From a virus, in IMG/VR virus record IMGVR_UViG_3300006916_000042, positions 97,859 to 161,858 of that record: a stretch of DNA of 64,000 bases, one strand, 5' to 3'. Shown here piece by piece: positions 26,433 to 35,743 of the stretch (positions are counted from its first letter, which is position 1; each line of letters starts with the position of its first letter). The position numbers and the translations under genes are program-made. The notes beneath the pieces were generated by a model, which ran no database searches, was not told the origin of the DNA, and was given only the letters and a program-made list of their open reading frames with translations.

Positions 26433-28366
26433 TGGCCAACAGAATAATATATCATGAAGAGAGCCTGACTGTCAATAGCACAACTTCAACAGCCAATGCA
26501 ACACAATGCTCTTTGACGTTCACACCATCTGCTAACAATTCGAATCTTGCAGTGTTCTGGCAGGCCCTTGGATCAGCAACCAGCACGACTGAATCTTGTC
26601 AGATACGGTTAACTAATGGCTCAACGGTTTTACAATCACAAGTTCAGGAACCCAAAGATTCTACAGACATATTGTGGTTTGGTGGGATGTATATTATTGA
26701 AGCTGTGTCCAATGCAGCACCAAGCACATTAAATGTAGAATATAGATCACAAGATACTGGTTCAGTCAGTATTCAAGATGCTAGAATTTCTGTTGTTGAG
26801 CTTATAGATACAGACTTTTGGGCTGTTGATTCAACTGAATCTACCAGTTCCACAACTGCTGATGGTGATGATGTATATAACACATATGTTCAAATCACAC
26901 CAACACTAACTGCAAATTACTCCATATCTGCTTCATGTGGTTTCATAGATACTAATGGTGGTGTTGATACATGGGATGAAGGCCGTGTTCTTGTTTGGGA
27001 TGATACAAATAATCTTCCATATGGTTATGTATCAAACCCATCTGGTAAGGATATTAATAACACAAGACCATATTGGTGGACCGGAACATTTGCCAACACA
27101 TCTGCAAATTTTGACCTGAGAGCAGAGGGTACTGATTCTGGAACAATTAGAATCAGAGAGAAAGCTATTCTAGCCCTAAATCTTGATGAATGGCCAACCG
27201 GTTCAAGCAATCATGTTGAAAGAACGGCTTCAACAACATTAGCAACACCAGTCGAAGCAATATCACTATCGTTCACATTGAACACTGCTGATAAGGCTCT
27301 CATTCTTGCTTCAATGCATAATATAAGAGACTCAACAGCAAGTTCTTTCTTGAAAAATTTTAAGGTTAATGGAACATATCAATACACTGCAAACTCAACA
27401 ACTGAGATGGACAATTCCGGAACAGCTTTTGGTTCATTAGCAGAATCAGTAATGGGTGGTTTCATGGGTGTTGTTGATTTAACAGCCGGTGTTAACACAT
27501 TATCTCTGGATTACTGGGGTGAAACTTCTGCTGTAGGAACTTATGTAAGAGCACGGAACATAACAGCATTAGTAGCAAACGGGGCATTTGGTATGTCTGC
27601 ACACACTGGTGCCGGATATGTAGATGGGTCTTCTCTAAGTGTTTACAATGGTGGAACATGGAAAGAGGTTGCACCATATGTATACACAAGTGGAGCTTGG
27701 AAATCCGTAGGAGCCGGTGGACAAGGTTATCTTGGTGGTTATGTTGATGCAACTGCTGGTGATATATACACCAACGTCTTCCCAACAACACCGACACCGA
27801 CACCATCACCGTCACCATCACCGTCACCGACACCATCACCGGGGCCGGTGTGTTGTGTTGTGGCTGGAACACTTATCACTATGGCAGATGGTAGATTCTT
27901 GGAAATCGAAAACATCAAGGTTGGAGACAGAGTCAAGACAATGACCGGTCTTGGTGGTCTTGTAACTGATATTGATACCCCGGTTCTGGGAACAGAACGT
28001 GGTATTATGGATGTAACACACCCATCAGGAAAGGTATTGTCAATTTCTGATGACCATGATATGTGGGTGGATATTCTTGGTGAGCAACAGTGGGGCACAT
28101 TCAACTATGCACAATGGTTGAGGGAAGCAGAATTCTTTGGAGATGGAGACTGTCCAGCAATAGAACTTGAAAAGGGTAGGGGTTACAGCTTTGCCATAGA
28201 TGATGGATGGACACACACATCACCAGAATTCCATATACAGAATGATCCAAACGAACAGATATATGGTCTCCATCTTGATGAGGGTGCAGGTTATATAGCA
28301 AACGGATTTGTTGTCATCACATCCGGGTGTACTCTTGAGGAAATTGAATCATTCAGGTGGTCTTAA
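26432..28366 (+). CDS. Tail fibre protein with C-terminal Hint domain
   Basis: 644 residues. Residues 1-~440 are a beta-rich adhesin-type body, with a Gly-rich YNGGTWKEVAPYVYTSGAWK segment typical of fibre tips. A Pro/Thr/Ser linker (about 450-472, TPTPSPSPSPSPTPSP) leads to a Hint domain from Cys475 (CVVAGTLITMADGRFLEIEN) to the end. SISDDHDMWV resembles Hint motif B, and GYIANGFVV resembles the final strand, but the terminal His-Asn is absent. This is the Hedgehog-like layout, so N-terminal thioester cleavage is possible. A chaperone gene lies directly upstream. Confidence 0.75.
   Translation: MANRIIYHEESLTVNSTTSTANATQCSLTFTPSANNSNLAVFWQALGSATSTTESCQIRLTNGSTVLQSQVQEPKDSTDILWFGGMYIIEAVSNAAPSTLNVEYRSQDTGSVSIQDARISVVELIDTDFWAVDSTESTSSTTADGDDVYNTYVQITPTLTANYSISASCGFIDTNGGVDTWDEGRVLVWDDTNNLPYGYVSNPSGKDINNTRPYWWTGTFANTSANFDLRAEGTDSGTIRIREKAILALNLDEWPTGSSNHVERTASTTLATPVEAISLSFTLNTADKALILASMHNIRDSTASSFLKNFKVNGTYQYTANSTTEMDNSGTAFGSLAESVMGGFMGVVDLTAGVNTLSLDYWGETSAVGTYVRARNITALVANGAFGMSAHTGAGYVDGSSLSVYNGGTWKEVAPYVYTSGAWKSVGAGGQGYLGGYVDATAGDIYTNVFPTTPTPTPSPSPSPSPTPSPGPVCCVVAGTLITMADGRFLEIENIKVGDRVKTMTGLGGLVTDIDTPVLGTERGIMDVTHPSGKVLSISDDHDMWVDILGEQQWGTFNYAQWLREAEFFGDGDCPAIELEKGRGYSFAIDDGWTHTSPEFHIQNDPNEQIYGLHLDEGAGYIANGFVVITSGCTLEEIESFRWS
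27782..27845 (+). repeat. Hexamer microrepeat encoding a (TP/SP)n linker
   Basis: Near-perfect tandem copies of CACCGT/CACCAT/CACCGA encode the TPTPSPSPSPSPTPSP linker of the Hint fibre. Length changes by slippage would alter the distance between fibre and Hint domain without breaking the frame. Confidence 0.7.
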
Positions 28367-28978
28367 ATGTTCAAGGTGCCGACCATAAAGAAAATAACCA
28401 GCAACATGGAAGTTCTGTGTAAAGGTAAATTTCCAGAATATCCACAGATCGTTCTCATCCATGATTTCATTTCAGATGAGGAAATTGACAACATTATAGA
28501 AGTCTCAAAGAAGTATCAGGAGAACCCAGCCACATGCTGGAGTGTGGTTACTGGTGAGGATTATGTAGATGCATCTTTCAGAAAAGGTGATATGGTGATC
28601 ATGGAAAAGAGTGATTGTCAACATCTCATAAAAGAGATATTCAAATACACCGGCTGGGGTGAGGATGATATGGAAAGGCCAAAAATGATCCACTACGGAT
28701 CAGATGGTTATGTGAATGACCATATGGATTATTCCATCATAAACTCAGAAAGACAGAGAGCAGGCACCTTTGTAACATATATCAAGGAACCCATATCAGG
28801 TGGTCGGACCTTATATCCGGAACTGGATATAGCCATCACCCCAAGAAAAGGCTCTTCACTTTTCATGAATTATTCACCACATAAAACACACAAAAGCACC
28901 CATGCATCTGAAAAGATCATTGAGGGTGAGAAGAGCATAATAACCAGTTTCCTATATGGGATTGAATATAGAATATGA
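28367..28978 (+). CDS. 2OG-Fe(II) oxygenase, prolyl 4-hydroxylase type
   Basis: 203 residues. Iron ligands His119 and Asp121 (NDHMDYS), distal His179 (STHASEK) and the 2-oxoglutarate-binding Lys189 (GEKSIITSF) follow the P4H double-stranded beta-helix order; GGRTLYPELDIAITPRKGS gives the middle strands. The substrate is unknown. It begins immediately after the stop of the fibre that has a proline-rich linker and overlaps a second oxygenase, so hydroxylation of tail proteins is a reasonable guess. Confidence 0.82.
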   Translation: MFKVPTIKKITSNMEVLCKGKFPEYPQIVLIHDFISDEEIDNIIEVSKKYQENPATCWSVVTGEDYVDASFRKGDMVIMEKSDCQHLIKEIFKYTGWGEDDMERPKMIHYGSDGYVNDHMDYSIINSERQRAGTFVTYIKEPISGGRTLYPELDIAITPRKGSSLFMNYSPHKTHKSTHASEKIIEGEKSIITSFLYGIEYRI

Positions 28979-29607
28979 TGAAAATTCCACTGATAACCGA
29001 CTGTGAATTTGATCACACAGTTTTACATGATGATGGTATGCAACTGGTCCATATCAAAAACTTCATATCACATGATGAAATACAATCAATCATAAATCAC
29101 ACCCAAACCCTTGACCGGGAAAGGGCCACAGTAGTGTGTTCAAAAACCGGGGGAGCAAGGCCAGACCCAAGACGATTGTCTGATCAATATATAAATCCGG
29201 ATGGTAAGTGGGCAACCAATACCCTTATGGATATTGACAAGAGAATGAATAAGCTGGTAAACTGGAAATCTCACCTATCCTCAGACTGGGCTTTTGTAGA
29301 GTATACAAAGAGTGGAAAGTATCTTCCTCATTTTGATTATTTTGAAGAGGATGTGTTGTCTGAAAGAAGTCAACGGGTTGGGTCTTTTATCATATATATA
29401 AAGAAAGCCTCAGTTGGTGGGGCTACTGTATTTCCAAACATCATGAAGAAAGTTGATGCCCAGCCGGGTGATGCCATATTCTTCAATTACACACCATATA
29501 TCACAAAAGAATCCTTACATGGTGGTGGGGTTGTAAAAGACGGAACCAAGCTGATTGCCGTTAGATGGTTCCATGAAGATATCGATCAACCAACTCAGAC
29601 TGGGTAA
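28975..29607 (+). CDS. 2OG-Fe(II) oxygenase, prolyl 4-hydroxylase type (second copy)
   Basis: 210 residues. Ligands are His119 and Asp121 (LPHFDYF), His182 (ESLHGGG) and Lys192 (DGTKLIAVRW), with GGATVFPNIMKKVDAQPGDA in between, a textbook P4H core. It shares architecture but little sequence with the preceding enzyme, so the two may act on different residues. Overlaps the upstream gene by ATGATG and converges with the sulfotransferase-like gene, sharing 47 bases at the 3' ends. Confidence 0.82.
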   Translation: MMKIPLITDCEFDHTVLHDDGMQLVHIKNFISHDEIQSIINHTQTLDRERATVVCSKTGGARPDPRRLSDQYINPDGKWATNTLMDIDKRMNKLVNWKSHLSSDWAFVEYTKSGKYLPHFDYFEEDVLSERSQRVGSFIIYIKKASVGGATVFPNIMKKVDAQPGDAIFFNYTPYITKESLHGGGVVKDGTKLIAVRWFHEDIDQPTQTG

Positions 29608-30091
29608 CCGGTTCTGATGATTTAACCTGATCGAAAGCTAGAATCAGTTCATCATTCAATGGTATATTAAGGCTTCTCAAAAACCCTTCGGGGTCTTTCA
29701 GTATATCAACATAATTATAGTGTAATGTATCTTCCCAAAACTCGTGAAAATCCTGATACAGTTTAGTTAACTTCTCCACACTGAGAAGCACCTTATGTTT
29801 GCCGGAAAACTTCTCGTTTGGCACACCAGCCCACGACTCTAATTTTGCATGACCCGGCTCCCACAAGACATCCTCATAAACCTCTAGGTCATAACACCGT
29901 CTTTCAATAGATTCCATCCAGACATCAAAATCCTTATACACCAATATCTTTCTGGAATTACCACACCATCTTCTATGCTTGGAGTGTGGTGCATATTCAT
30001 GAGATGGGAGAACCTTGGTTGATGTGTTTGTTGTCAACAGGGTCCGGGTGTAATTGGTTCCAGATCGATATAAACCATGTACTGTTATCAT
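29561..30091 (-). CDS. Sulfotransferase-like protein
   Basis: 176 residues. HGLYRSGTNYTRTLL at residue 5 is a 5'-phosphosulfate-binding loop of the PAPS sulfotransferase kind. ILVYKDFDVWMESIERR matches the 3'-phosphate-binding strand-helix (K-x-x-x-x-W-x-x-S). It is short for the family, so it may be a minimal core. It forms a two-gene minus-strand unit with the oxygenase at 30088 (ATGA overlap), opposite to the flanking late genes, which suggests an acquired accessory island. Substrate unknown. Confidence 0.65.
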   Translation of the reverse strand: MITVHGLYRSGTNYTRTLLTTNTSTKVLPSHEYAPHSKHRRWCGNSRKILVYKDFDVWMESIERRCYDLEVYEDVLWEPGHAKLESWAGVPNEKFSGKHKVLLSVEKLTKLYQDFHEFWEDTLHYNYVDILKDPEGFLRSLNIPLNDELILAFDQVKSSEPVTQSELVDRYLHGTI

Positions 30092-30588
30092 GATAATGGT
30101 TGTCCTTGCCAGTCATACAGGCTGTAATGAAAAAAGAGTTGGATATGCCAAGTGGATTTCAATTCTTCTCTCCAGTGCTCCATATCACAACCTCTGTAAT
30201 ATGCACCATGACCAATCGGTATCTCGTAAGGTATGCCATCTATGAAGATTGGCCAGTTTGATTCACCTGAGTGGCCAACCGTGATCGTGTATGAGTGATC
30301 ACAATGTGGGCCATCTATGTGACGTTCAAGAACATTACCTTTCAGATACAACCGTCCAAACCATTGTGAGGGTTGTAAGGAATCGTCGGTAATTGGTGGG
30401 GTTGTATTTTTGTAGATTCTGGTAATTGATGGAAATTTATCCGTAACAAGACTCACAGAACCCGGCACTTGCCAATCTTCAAAAAATATAGGTGATTTTT
30501 TACCATGTAGTATAAATTCTGAAATCACCTTATTTGTGATTGCAGTACAGGTATCAATCGGAATAATCGGTAAAATTTTCACAGACAT
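30088..30588 (-). CDS. 2OG-Fe(II) oxygenase of the cyanophage type
   Basis: 166 residues. His90 and Asp92 (LERHIDGPHCDHSYTITV) are the iron pair; YRGCDMEHWREEL supplies the distal His138. This GCxxxHWRE pattern is common in oxygenases of marine T4-like phages and differs from the two P4H-type genes. It has a good ribosome site (GAGGATAG) ahead of the ATG and is transcribed leftward with the sulfotransferase-like gene. Substrate unknown. Confidence 0.75.
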   Translation of the reverse strand: MSVKILPIIPIDTCTAITNKVISEFILHGKKSPIFFEDWQVPGSVSLVTDKFPSITRIYKNTTPPITDDSLQPSQWFGRLYLKGNVLERHIDGPHCDHSYTITVGHSGESNWPIFIDGIPYEIPIGHGAYYRGCDMEHWREELKSTWHIQLFFHYSLYDWQGQPLS

Positions 30589-30598
30589 TTTCTATCCT

Positions 30599-30605
30599 CT
30601 AAATA
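30599..30605 (+). promoter_or_regulatory. Late promoter-like CTAAATA before the neck operon
   Basis: CTAAATA lies 25 bases before the first gene of the neck-terminase block, between it and the divergent oxygenase gene. Confidence 0.6.
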
Positions 30606-30629
30606 ATTGGAAAGCACCGGGAGTCCCAC

Positions 30630-30965
30630 ATGTCCAAGTATTTAGAACTATATGTAGATCAGGGCACTGATTTTGTCCACACACTTGTATTGAATGATAC
30701 CCTTACAAATGCCAATGTGAACATATCCGGTTATACTATCACATCCAAAGTCAAAAAATCATACTACTCATCAAATGTCACAGCCAATCTTGTTTGTACG
30801 ATTACAGATGCTGCAAACGGTGTGTTTAACGTATCACTGGATAGTGCCAACACTGCAAACATAAGAGGTGGACGTTACCTCTTTGATATCATCTATGATA
30901 CAGGATCGTTAAAGGACAGAACCCATGAGGGGCATTTCATAGTTAATCCAAGGATCACAGAATAA
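30630..30965 (+). CDS. Small beta-rich protein upstream of neck genes
   Basis: 111 residues with a repeated strand pattern: ELYVDQGTDFVHTLVLND, ISGYTITSKVKKSYYSS and GGRYLFDIIYDTGSLKDRTH. The layout resembles the small beta-sandwich domains found in phage baseplate and host-adhesion proteins. Homologues occur next to gp13 in marine T4-like phages. It joins gp13 through a TAATG overlap. Structural role likely; no T4 counterpart known to me. Confidence 0.55.
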   Translation: MSKYLELYVDQGTDFVHTLVLNDTLTNANVNISGYTITSKVKKSYYSSNVTANLVCTITDAANGVFNVSLDSANTANIRGGRYLFDIIYDTGSLKDRTHEGHFIVNPRITE

Positions 30966-31723
30966 TGGCACAACCCGTAACACGAGAGCAATTCAAAGAT
31001 ACAGTCATGAGAAAGCTGGGGTGGCCAGTGGTGGAAATCAACGTTGATGATGATCAGGTTGATGATCGGATCGATGATGCTCTGTATTTTTTCAGAGAGT
31101 TTCATGAAGATGGAACATACAACGAGTATTACAGACACCTGATTACCACTGATGATATCACCAACAAATATATTGACGTTTCGGAAACCACAACCGGGCT
31201 GAACATAATTGGTATCCGGAAAATCCTTCCAGTCTCAAACAGCAACAATATTGGAGACATGTTTGACCTGAGATACCAGATGAGATTGAATGACCTTCAG
31301 TCGGGCACAGGTATCCAAGCAACGAGTTATTACATCATGAGGCAGCATCTTGCAGATTTGCAGATGTTGTTCACTGGTGAGGCTCCTACACGGCATAACA
31401 GGCACATGAACAAGCTGTTCATAGACTGGGATTGGGTGAATGACATATCGGCTGGCCAGTACATCATTCTTGACTGCCAGATCGTATCAGACCCTGAGAC
31501 ATATCCGGACATTTATGCAGACAGAAACCTACAGGAACTTGCTGCACTGTACCTGAAAAAGCAGTGGGGTACGAACATGAAGAAGTATCAGGGAGTCCAG
31601 CTTATCGGTGGTGTTGAGATGAATGGCCAGACGATCTACGATGAAGCCATGAATGAAATCCAAGCACAGGAAGAATTCATTCGTGCCACTTACGAACAAC
31701 CACCAATGTTTTTCACTGGATAA
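30965..31723 (+). CDS. 13: Neck protein gp13
   Basis: 252 residues. Conserved features are FKDTVMRKLGWPVVEINVDD at the start, FREFHEDGTYNEYYRH, and in the second half WDWVNDISAGQYIILDCQ and YADRNLQELAALYLKKQWG. gp13 forms the upper neck ring under the portal with gp14. The order gp13-gp14-gp15-gp16-gp17 is the T4 order. Confidence 0.92.
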   Translation: MAQPVTREQFKDTVMRKLGWPVVEINVDDDQVDDRIDDALYFFREFHEDGTYNEYYRHLITTDDITNKYIDVSETTTGLNIIGIRKILPVSNSNNIGDMFDLRYQMRLNDLQSGTGIQATSYYIMRQHLADLQMLFTGEAPTRHNRHMNKLFIDWDWVNDISAGQYIILDCQIVSDPETYPDIYADRNLQELAALYLKKQWGTNMKKYQGVQLIGGVEMNGQTIYDEAMNEIQAQEEFIRATYEQPPMFFTG

Positions 31724-31726
31724 CCC

Positions 31727-32605
31727 ATGGCAACGAATCACTATTTCCGGAATAACGGATCAGCAGCAGTAACCAATGAGCAACGTCTCATGGAAGACCT
31801 CATGGTTGAAGTGACCCAGATATATGGTGAGGATGTATATTACCTTGTCAGGGACACTGAGGAAGCCGTAGACCTTGTGTTTGGTGAAGACCCAACGTCT
31901 AAATTCGAAACCTATTACCAGATGGAGATGTATATTGCATCTGTTGAAAGCTGGACCTCTGGTGAAGACTTCTTTACCAAATTCGGACTTCAGGTCAACG
32001 AAGCAACCAACCTTGTTGTTCCCAGACGGACTTTCAGAAAGTACATACCAGAGACCGTTTTACCAAGACCACGGGAAGGTGACCTCATTTGGGTGCCGGT
32101 CATGAACTCCATATTTGAAATCAAGTTTGTCCAGCATGAAAACGAATATTTCCAGCTTGGTAGACGTGAAGCCATGATCTACGAAATCAGAGTTGAGAAG
32201 TACATCTTCTCCCATGAGGAATTTGACACAGGAATCGATATTATCGATCAGATCGAAAATGATATGTCATACGTCATAAGACTAAATCTCGACACAGCCG
32301 GTGTGGGGAACTTCCAGATCGGTGAAACTGTTTATCAGGGAGCCAACCTCACTGTATCAACAGCATCTGCACAGATCAGTGATGTGTTCCCGGCAAACAA
32401 CGTCATTGATATTATTGATATCAAGGGTCTGTTCATGGCCGGTGCCAATGTTATCGGGGAAACATCCGGAACAGACTGGGTGCTGGACTCATACGATGAT
32501 AGACAGGATCATATGGACTACACAGTCAGTGATAATGAATATATGGAAGTTGGTGCCAACACCAATCTTGATAAGACTGAAACCAATCCATTCGGGACAA
32601 TATAA
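31727..32605 (+). CDS. 14: Neck protein gp14
   Basis: 292 residues; T4 gp14 has 256. The segment EDVYYLVRDTEEAVDLVFGED with FETYYQMEMYIASVESW and the GDLIWVPVMNSIFEIKFVQH core is typical. It seals the neck where the tail attaches. A C-terminal beta insert (NFQIGETVYQGANLTVSTAS) also occurs in gp15 of this phage, apparently a shared decoration module. Overlaps gp15 by one base. Confidence 0.92.
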   Translation: MATNHYFRNNGSAAVTNEQRLMEDLMVEVTQIYGEDVYYLVRDTEEAVDLVFGEDPTSKFETYYQMEMYIASVESWTSGEDFFTKFGLQVNEATNLVVPRRTFRKYIPETVLPRPREGDLIWVPVMNSIFEIKFVQHENEYFQLGRREAMIYEIRVEKYIFSHEEFDTGIDIIDQIENDMSYVIRLNLDTAGVGNFQIGETVYQGANLTVSTASAQISDVFPANNVIDIIDIKGLFMAGANVIGETSGTDWVLDSYDDRQDHMDYTVSDNEYMEVGANTNLDKTETNPFGTI

Positions 32606-33612
32606 TGCTACAAGGACACTTTTACCACAAACTCACCCGAAAATACATCATGGCCATTGGAACCATGTTCAACAATATATGGATTCACCGTGAGACCAGT
32701 GAGACCGGGACTGAGATTGAACGTATCAAGGTGCCGGTTCGTTACGGGCCGAAGGAAAAGTATTTTGAGAGGCTTAATGCCGACCAGCATCTGACAAACC
32801 CCGGCCAGATGACACTACCCATGATTGCCTTTCAGGATATTTCATACACGTATGATGGTATGAGAAAGAGGAATCCACTCATCCGTAATTCATCTGCCAA
32901 CACGGGTTCAACCTTGAGAACCCAATATGACGGTGTGCCATACGACATCACGTTTGAAGTGAGTGTGTTTGGCCGTACAACAATGGATGCAGATCAAATC
33001 GTAGAGCAGATATTGCCAACCTTCACACCCGAATTCACCATACCGGCAATCCCCATAAATGACATGGGGTTCACCATGGACACACCGGTAATTCTGGATT
33101 CTGTCCAGAAGACTGTTGATTACGAAGGTGATACCGAAACCTTCCGGGTTGTCCAGTGGACACTACAGTTTACAATGAAGGCATGGTTCTATGGACCGGT
33201 GGCCAACACGGGCATAATCCGGACTGTCTTTGCCAACACATATCTGGACCCATCACTACAATCTGGGGCAATTGTCAGACTTAACCTAAATAATGGTAAC
33301 AACGGGACCTTCAAAATTGAAGAGACTGTGTATCAGGGACCATCTGTCCAGACATCAAATGCAGCCGGTATTGTGGTGGCCTTTGATGCAAACAATGCAT
33401 ACATCCGGATCGGTGGTGCACAGGGTCAGTTCATAGTTGGTCAAACTATCCGTGGGACGGAAAGCAATTCGGCATACAGCATTGCCAGTTTTGATGCCTC
33501 ACCATTGAAACTTGCATCTATCAAGATCACTCCTGATCCAATCGATGCTGAACCAACAGACGATTTTGGATATACAGAAACGTACATAGAATATCCGGAG
33601 ACATTAGACTAA
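32605..33612 (+). CDS. 15: Tail sheath terminator gp15
   Basis: 335 residues against 272 in T4. KLTRKYIMAIGTMFNNIWIH, KVPVRYGPKEKYFERL and PMIAFQDISYTYDGMRKRNP are family signatures; EPTDDFGYTETYIEYPE closes the protein. gp15 caps sheath and tube and joins the head. Extra length comes from the inserted TFKIEETVYQGPSVQTSNAA module that resembles the insert in gp14. gp16 begins right after the stop. Confidence 0.9.
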   Translation: MLQGHFYHKLTRKYIMAIGTMFNNIWIHRETSETGTEIERIKVPVRYGPKEKYFERLNADQHLTNPGQMTLPMIAFQDISYTYDGMRKRNPLIRNSSANTGSTLRTQYDGVPYDITFEVSVFGRTTMDADQIVEQILPTFTPEFTIPAIPINDMGFTMDTPVILDSVQKTVDYEGDTETFRVVQWTLQFTMKAWFYGPVANTGIIRTVFANTYLDPSLQSGAIVRLNLNNGNNGTFKIEETVYQGPSVQTSNAAGIVVAFDANNAYIRIGGAQGQFIVGQTIRGTESNSAYSIASFDASPLKLASIKITPDPIDAEPTDDFGYTETYIEYPETLD

Positions 33613-34092
33613 ATGAGCAAACATCAAGGACTTTCAGAAGTGTTGGATATCGATTACCATGAAGTGTTAGAGAAAACTTCAGGGTTCGATATTGCCGTAA
33701 AGAAGCCAACCGAAATCACAGACATCAAAAATCCACCCGTGGATAACAAGATGGCTGAAGACGATTTTGAAGAAGCACGGAAAAATCTGAAAAACATCAC
33801 GATGCTTGGGTTGGATGTGCTGCAAAGATCAGCAGACATTGCCATGGGCACGGACACACCTGAGTCTATAGATGCCTTCTCCAAACTCTTCTAGGTGACG
33901 ACAAAGGCTGAACTCGACAAGATGGACTTACACATCAAGAAGAGAGAGATAATGGATTCGAAACAGGGGCCAACCAAACAGAAGGCTGATGCTGGTTCAT
34001 CCATGAATGTTGAGAAAGCCGTCTTCATTGGAACTCCTGCCGATTACCTCAAACAGATAAAAAATGAGGAAGCAGAGGAAGATGGTAGTTAG
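33613..34092 (+). CDS. 16: Small terminase subunit gp16 with in-frame amber codon
   Basis: The frame from ATG 33613 to TAG 34090-34092 contains an internal TAG at codon 94 (33892-33894). Together the parts encode about 159 residues, the size of T4 gp16 (164). Upstream: DDFEEARKNLKNITMLGLDV, LQRSADIAMGTDTPESIDA, FSKLF; downstream: VTTKAELDKMDLHIKKREI. This matches the two long gp16 helices, with the stop inside the second. A GTG directly after the TAG could restart translation, but has no visible ribosome site. The position before gp17 is as in T4. Readthrough, suppression or mutation are all possible. Confidence 0.75.
33892..33894 (+). other. In-frame TAG (amber) inside gp16
   Basis: Context TTC TAG GTG ACG. 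As in gp7, TAG is followed by G and by an open frame that completes a conserved protein. Confidence 0.85.
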
Positions 34093-35719
34093 AGACGAAG
34101 GGTATCAAGGCAACCCCAATCTTCTGAGAGCCGGGACTGTCTATGCCTATACCCAAGCAGAAAAAGACGAATACCGAAAATGTCACGATGATTCGATATA
34201 TTTCATTGAGAGCTATGTCAAGATTGTGACACTGGATGATGGTATTGTACCATTCAAGCCATGGGATTTCCAGAAGGAAATGCTACGGAACTTTGACAAA
34301 TACAATTTCAACATCTGCAAGCTTCCCCGTCAGGTTGGCAAATCAACCGTATCCGTATCATACATTCTCCATTACATTCTATTCAATGAATATGTTGAAG
34401 TGGCTATCCTTGCCAACAAAGCTGCAACAGCCAGACAGATTCTTGGTAGGCTGAAGCTGGCATATGAAAAACTGCCAAAGTTTCTTCAGGCTGGAATCAA
34501 GAAATGGAATGACGGTTCCATTGAACTGGGTAATGGATCAAAAATCTATGCAGAGTCCACATCATCAGACTCCATCCGTGGTTACACATTCAACCTGATC
34601 TTTCTTGATGAGTTTGCCTTCGTACCACATAACATTGCCGAAGACTTCTTCAATGCCACATATCCTACAATTTCATCCGGTAAGAATGCCAAGATGATCA
34701 TCGTATCAACTCCAAAGGGGTTGAACCTGTTTCACAAGATGTGGAAGAAGGCTATAGATAAGAAATCAGAATACCACCCTTTTGAAGTTCATTGGTCTAT
34801 GGTGCCGGGACGTGATCAGGCTTGGAAAGAGAAAACCATCCGGAACACATCTGAAAGACAATTCAGGCAGGAGTTTGAATGTGATTTCCTTGGATCAGAA
34901 GAGACTCTAATTTCCGGTAGCCAGATGAGCATCATGAATACGATTGATCCAATATACACCGAAGGGGATTTGAAGGTTTACGAGAAACCAGAAGTGGGTC
35001 GATCATATGTGGTGAACGTGGACACCTCAGAGGGTATCGGGAAGGATTATCACTTTATCAATGTCACAGATGTGAGTGAGTGGCCATACAAGCAGGTAGC
35101 TTGTTGGAGAAACAATGAAATGCCGGTCATGTTGGTCCCAAACGTCATCAAGTCAATCTGTGAGAGTTACAACAATGCATATCTGATGATCGAACTTAAC
35201 AATCTTGGGCAGCAAGTGTCTGACATTCTGAGACATGACCTTGAATATGAACACATGTTCACAACCATCTCTGACACCCAGAGTAGCCAGCATATGAATT
35301 TCAAGTACAGCAGATCACAGAAATATGGCATGAAGATGACATCACAATCAAAAAGAATTGGTTGTGATAACCTCAAATCAATTATCGAAAACGGGAAATA
35401 CATAATCAACGATGAGAAAACCCTTGATGAGTTGAAAACCTTCATTGTCCGTAGAAACTCATACATGGCCGAAGAGGGTAAAAATGACGACTCTATAATG
35501 ACACTTGTCCAGTTTGGTTGGATGTCAAACCAACAGGTTTTCAAGGATCAGATAGATTCCGATATCCGAAAGCTTCTCCAAAATGAACAGTCTGGGTATA
35601 ATGAAGAACCGGAAATACCGTTTATGATAACTCCCACATCCGGAATGGCCGATCCTTTCAGACAAGGTGTTCAAAATAGCTTTGCTGATGATGAGGGGGA
35701 TAGATGGTTCCCAGCCTAA
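34082..35719 (+). CDS. 17: Large terminase subunit gp17
   Basis: 545 residues from the ATG at 34082, which overlaps the gp16 stop; an ATG at 34064 is the alternative. Adenine-binding FKPWDFQKEML, Walker A CKLPRQVGKST, Walker B LIFLDEFAF and the coupling motif VSTPKG define the ATPase. The RNase H-like nuclease follows, with VVNVDTSEGIGKDYH (first Asp), LMIELNNLGQQ (Glu) and EGKNDDSIMTLVQFGW (Asp pair). It packages DNA through portal gp20. Confidence 0.95.
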   Translation: MVVRDEGYQGNPNLLRAGTVYAYTQAEKDEYRKCHDDSIYFIESYVKIVTLDDGIVPFKPWDFQKEMLRNFDKYNFNICKLPRQVGKSTVSVSYILHYILFNEYVEVAILANKAATARQILGRLKLAYEKLPKFLQAGIKKWNDGSIELGNGSKIYAESTSSDSIRGYTFNLIFLDEFAFVPHNIAEDFFNATYPTISSGKNAKMIIVSTPKGLNLFHKMWKKAIDKKSEYHPFEVHWSMVPGRDQAWKEKTIRNTSERQFRQEFECDFLGSEETLISGSQMSIMNTIDPIYTEGDLKVYEKPEVGRSYVVNVDTSEGIGKDYHFINVTDVSEWPYKQVACWRNNEMPVMLVPNVIKSICESYNNAYLMIELNNLGQQVSDILRHDLEYEHMFTTISDTQSSQHMNFKYSRSQKYGMKMTSQSKRIGCDNLKSIIENGKYIINDEKTLDELKTFIVRRNSYMAEEGKNDDSIMTLVQFGWMSNQQVFKDQIDSDIRKLLQNEQSGYNEEPEIPFMITPTSGMADPFRQGVQNSFADDEGDRWFPA

Positions 35720-35736
35720 TAGAAAAGACGAAATCT

Positions 35737-35743
35737 CTAAATA
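35737..35743 (+). promoter_or_regulatory. Late promoter-like CTAAATA before gp18
   Basis: CTAAATA in the 84-base gap before the sheath gene; a short inverted repeat (TCTTGAA...TTCAAGA) follows, then the strong ribosome site GGGAGAAG. Confidence 0.65.

Noticed and set aside
27492-27872. Long open frame opposite the fibre gene
   Set aside because: Antisense shadow of the repetitive linker and body, without ribosome site or family resemblance.
33895-34092. Separate GTG-start gene after the first gp16 stop
   Set aside because: The frame is the same, the GTG touches the TAG, no ribosome site is visible and the sequence completes the gp16 fold.
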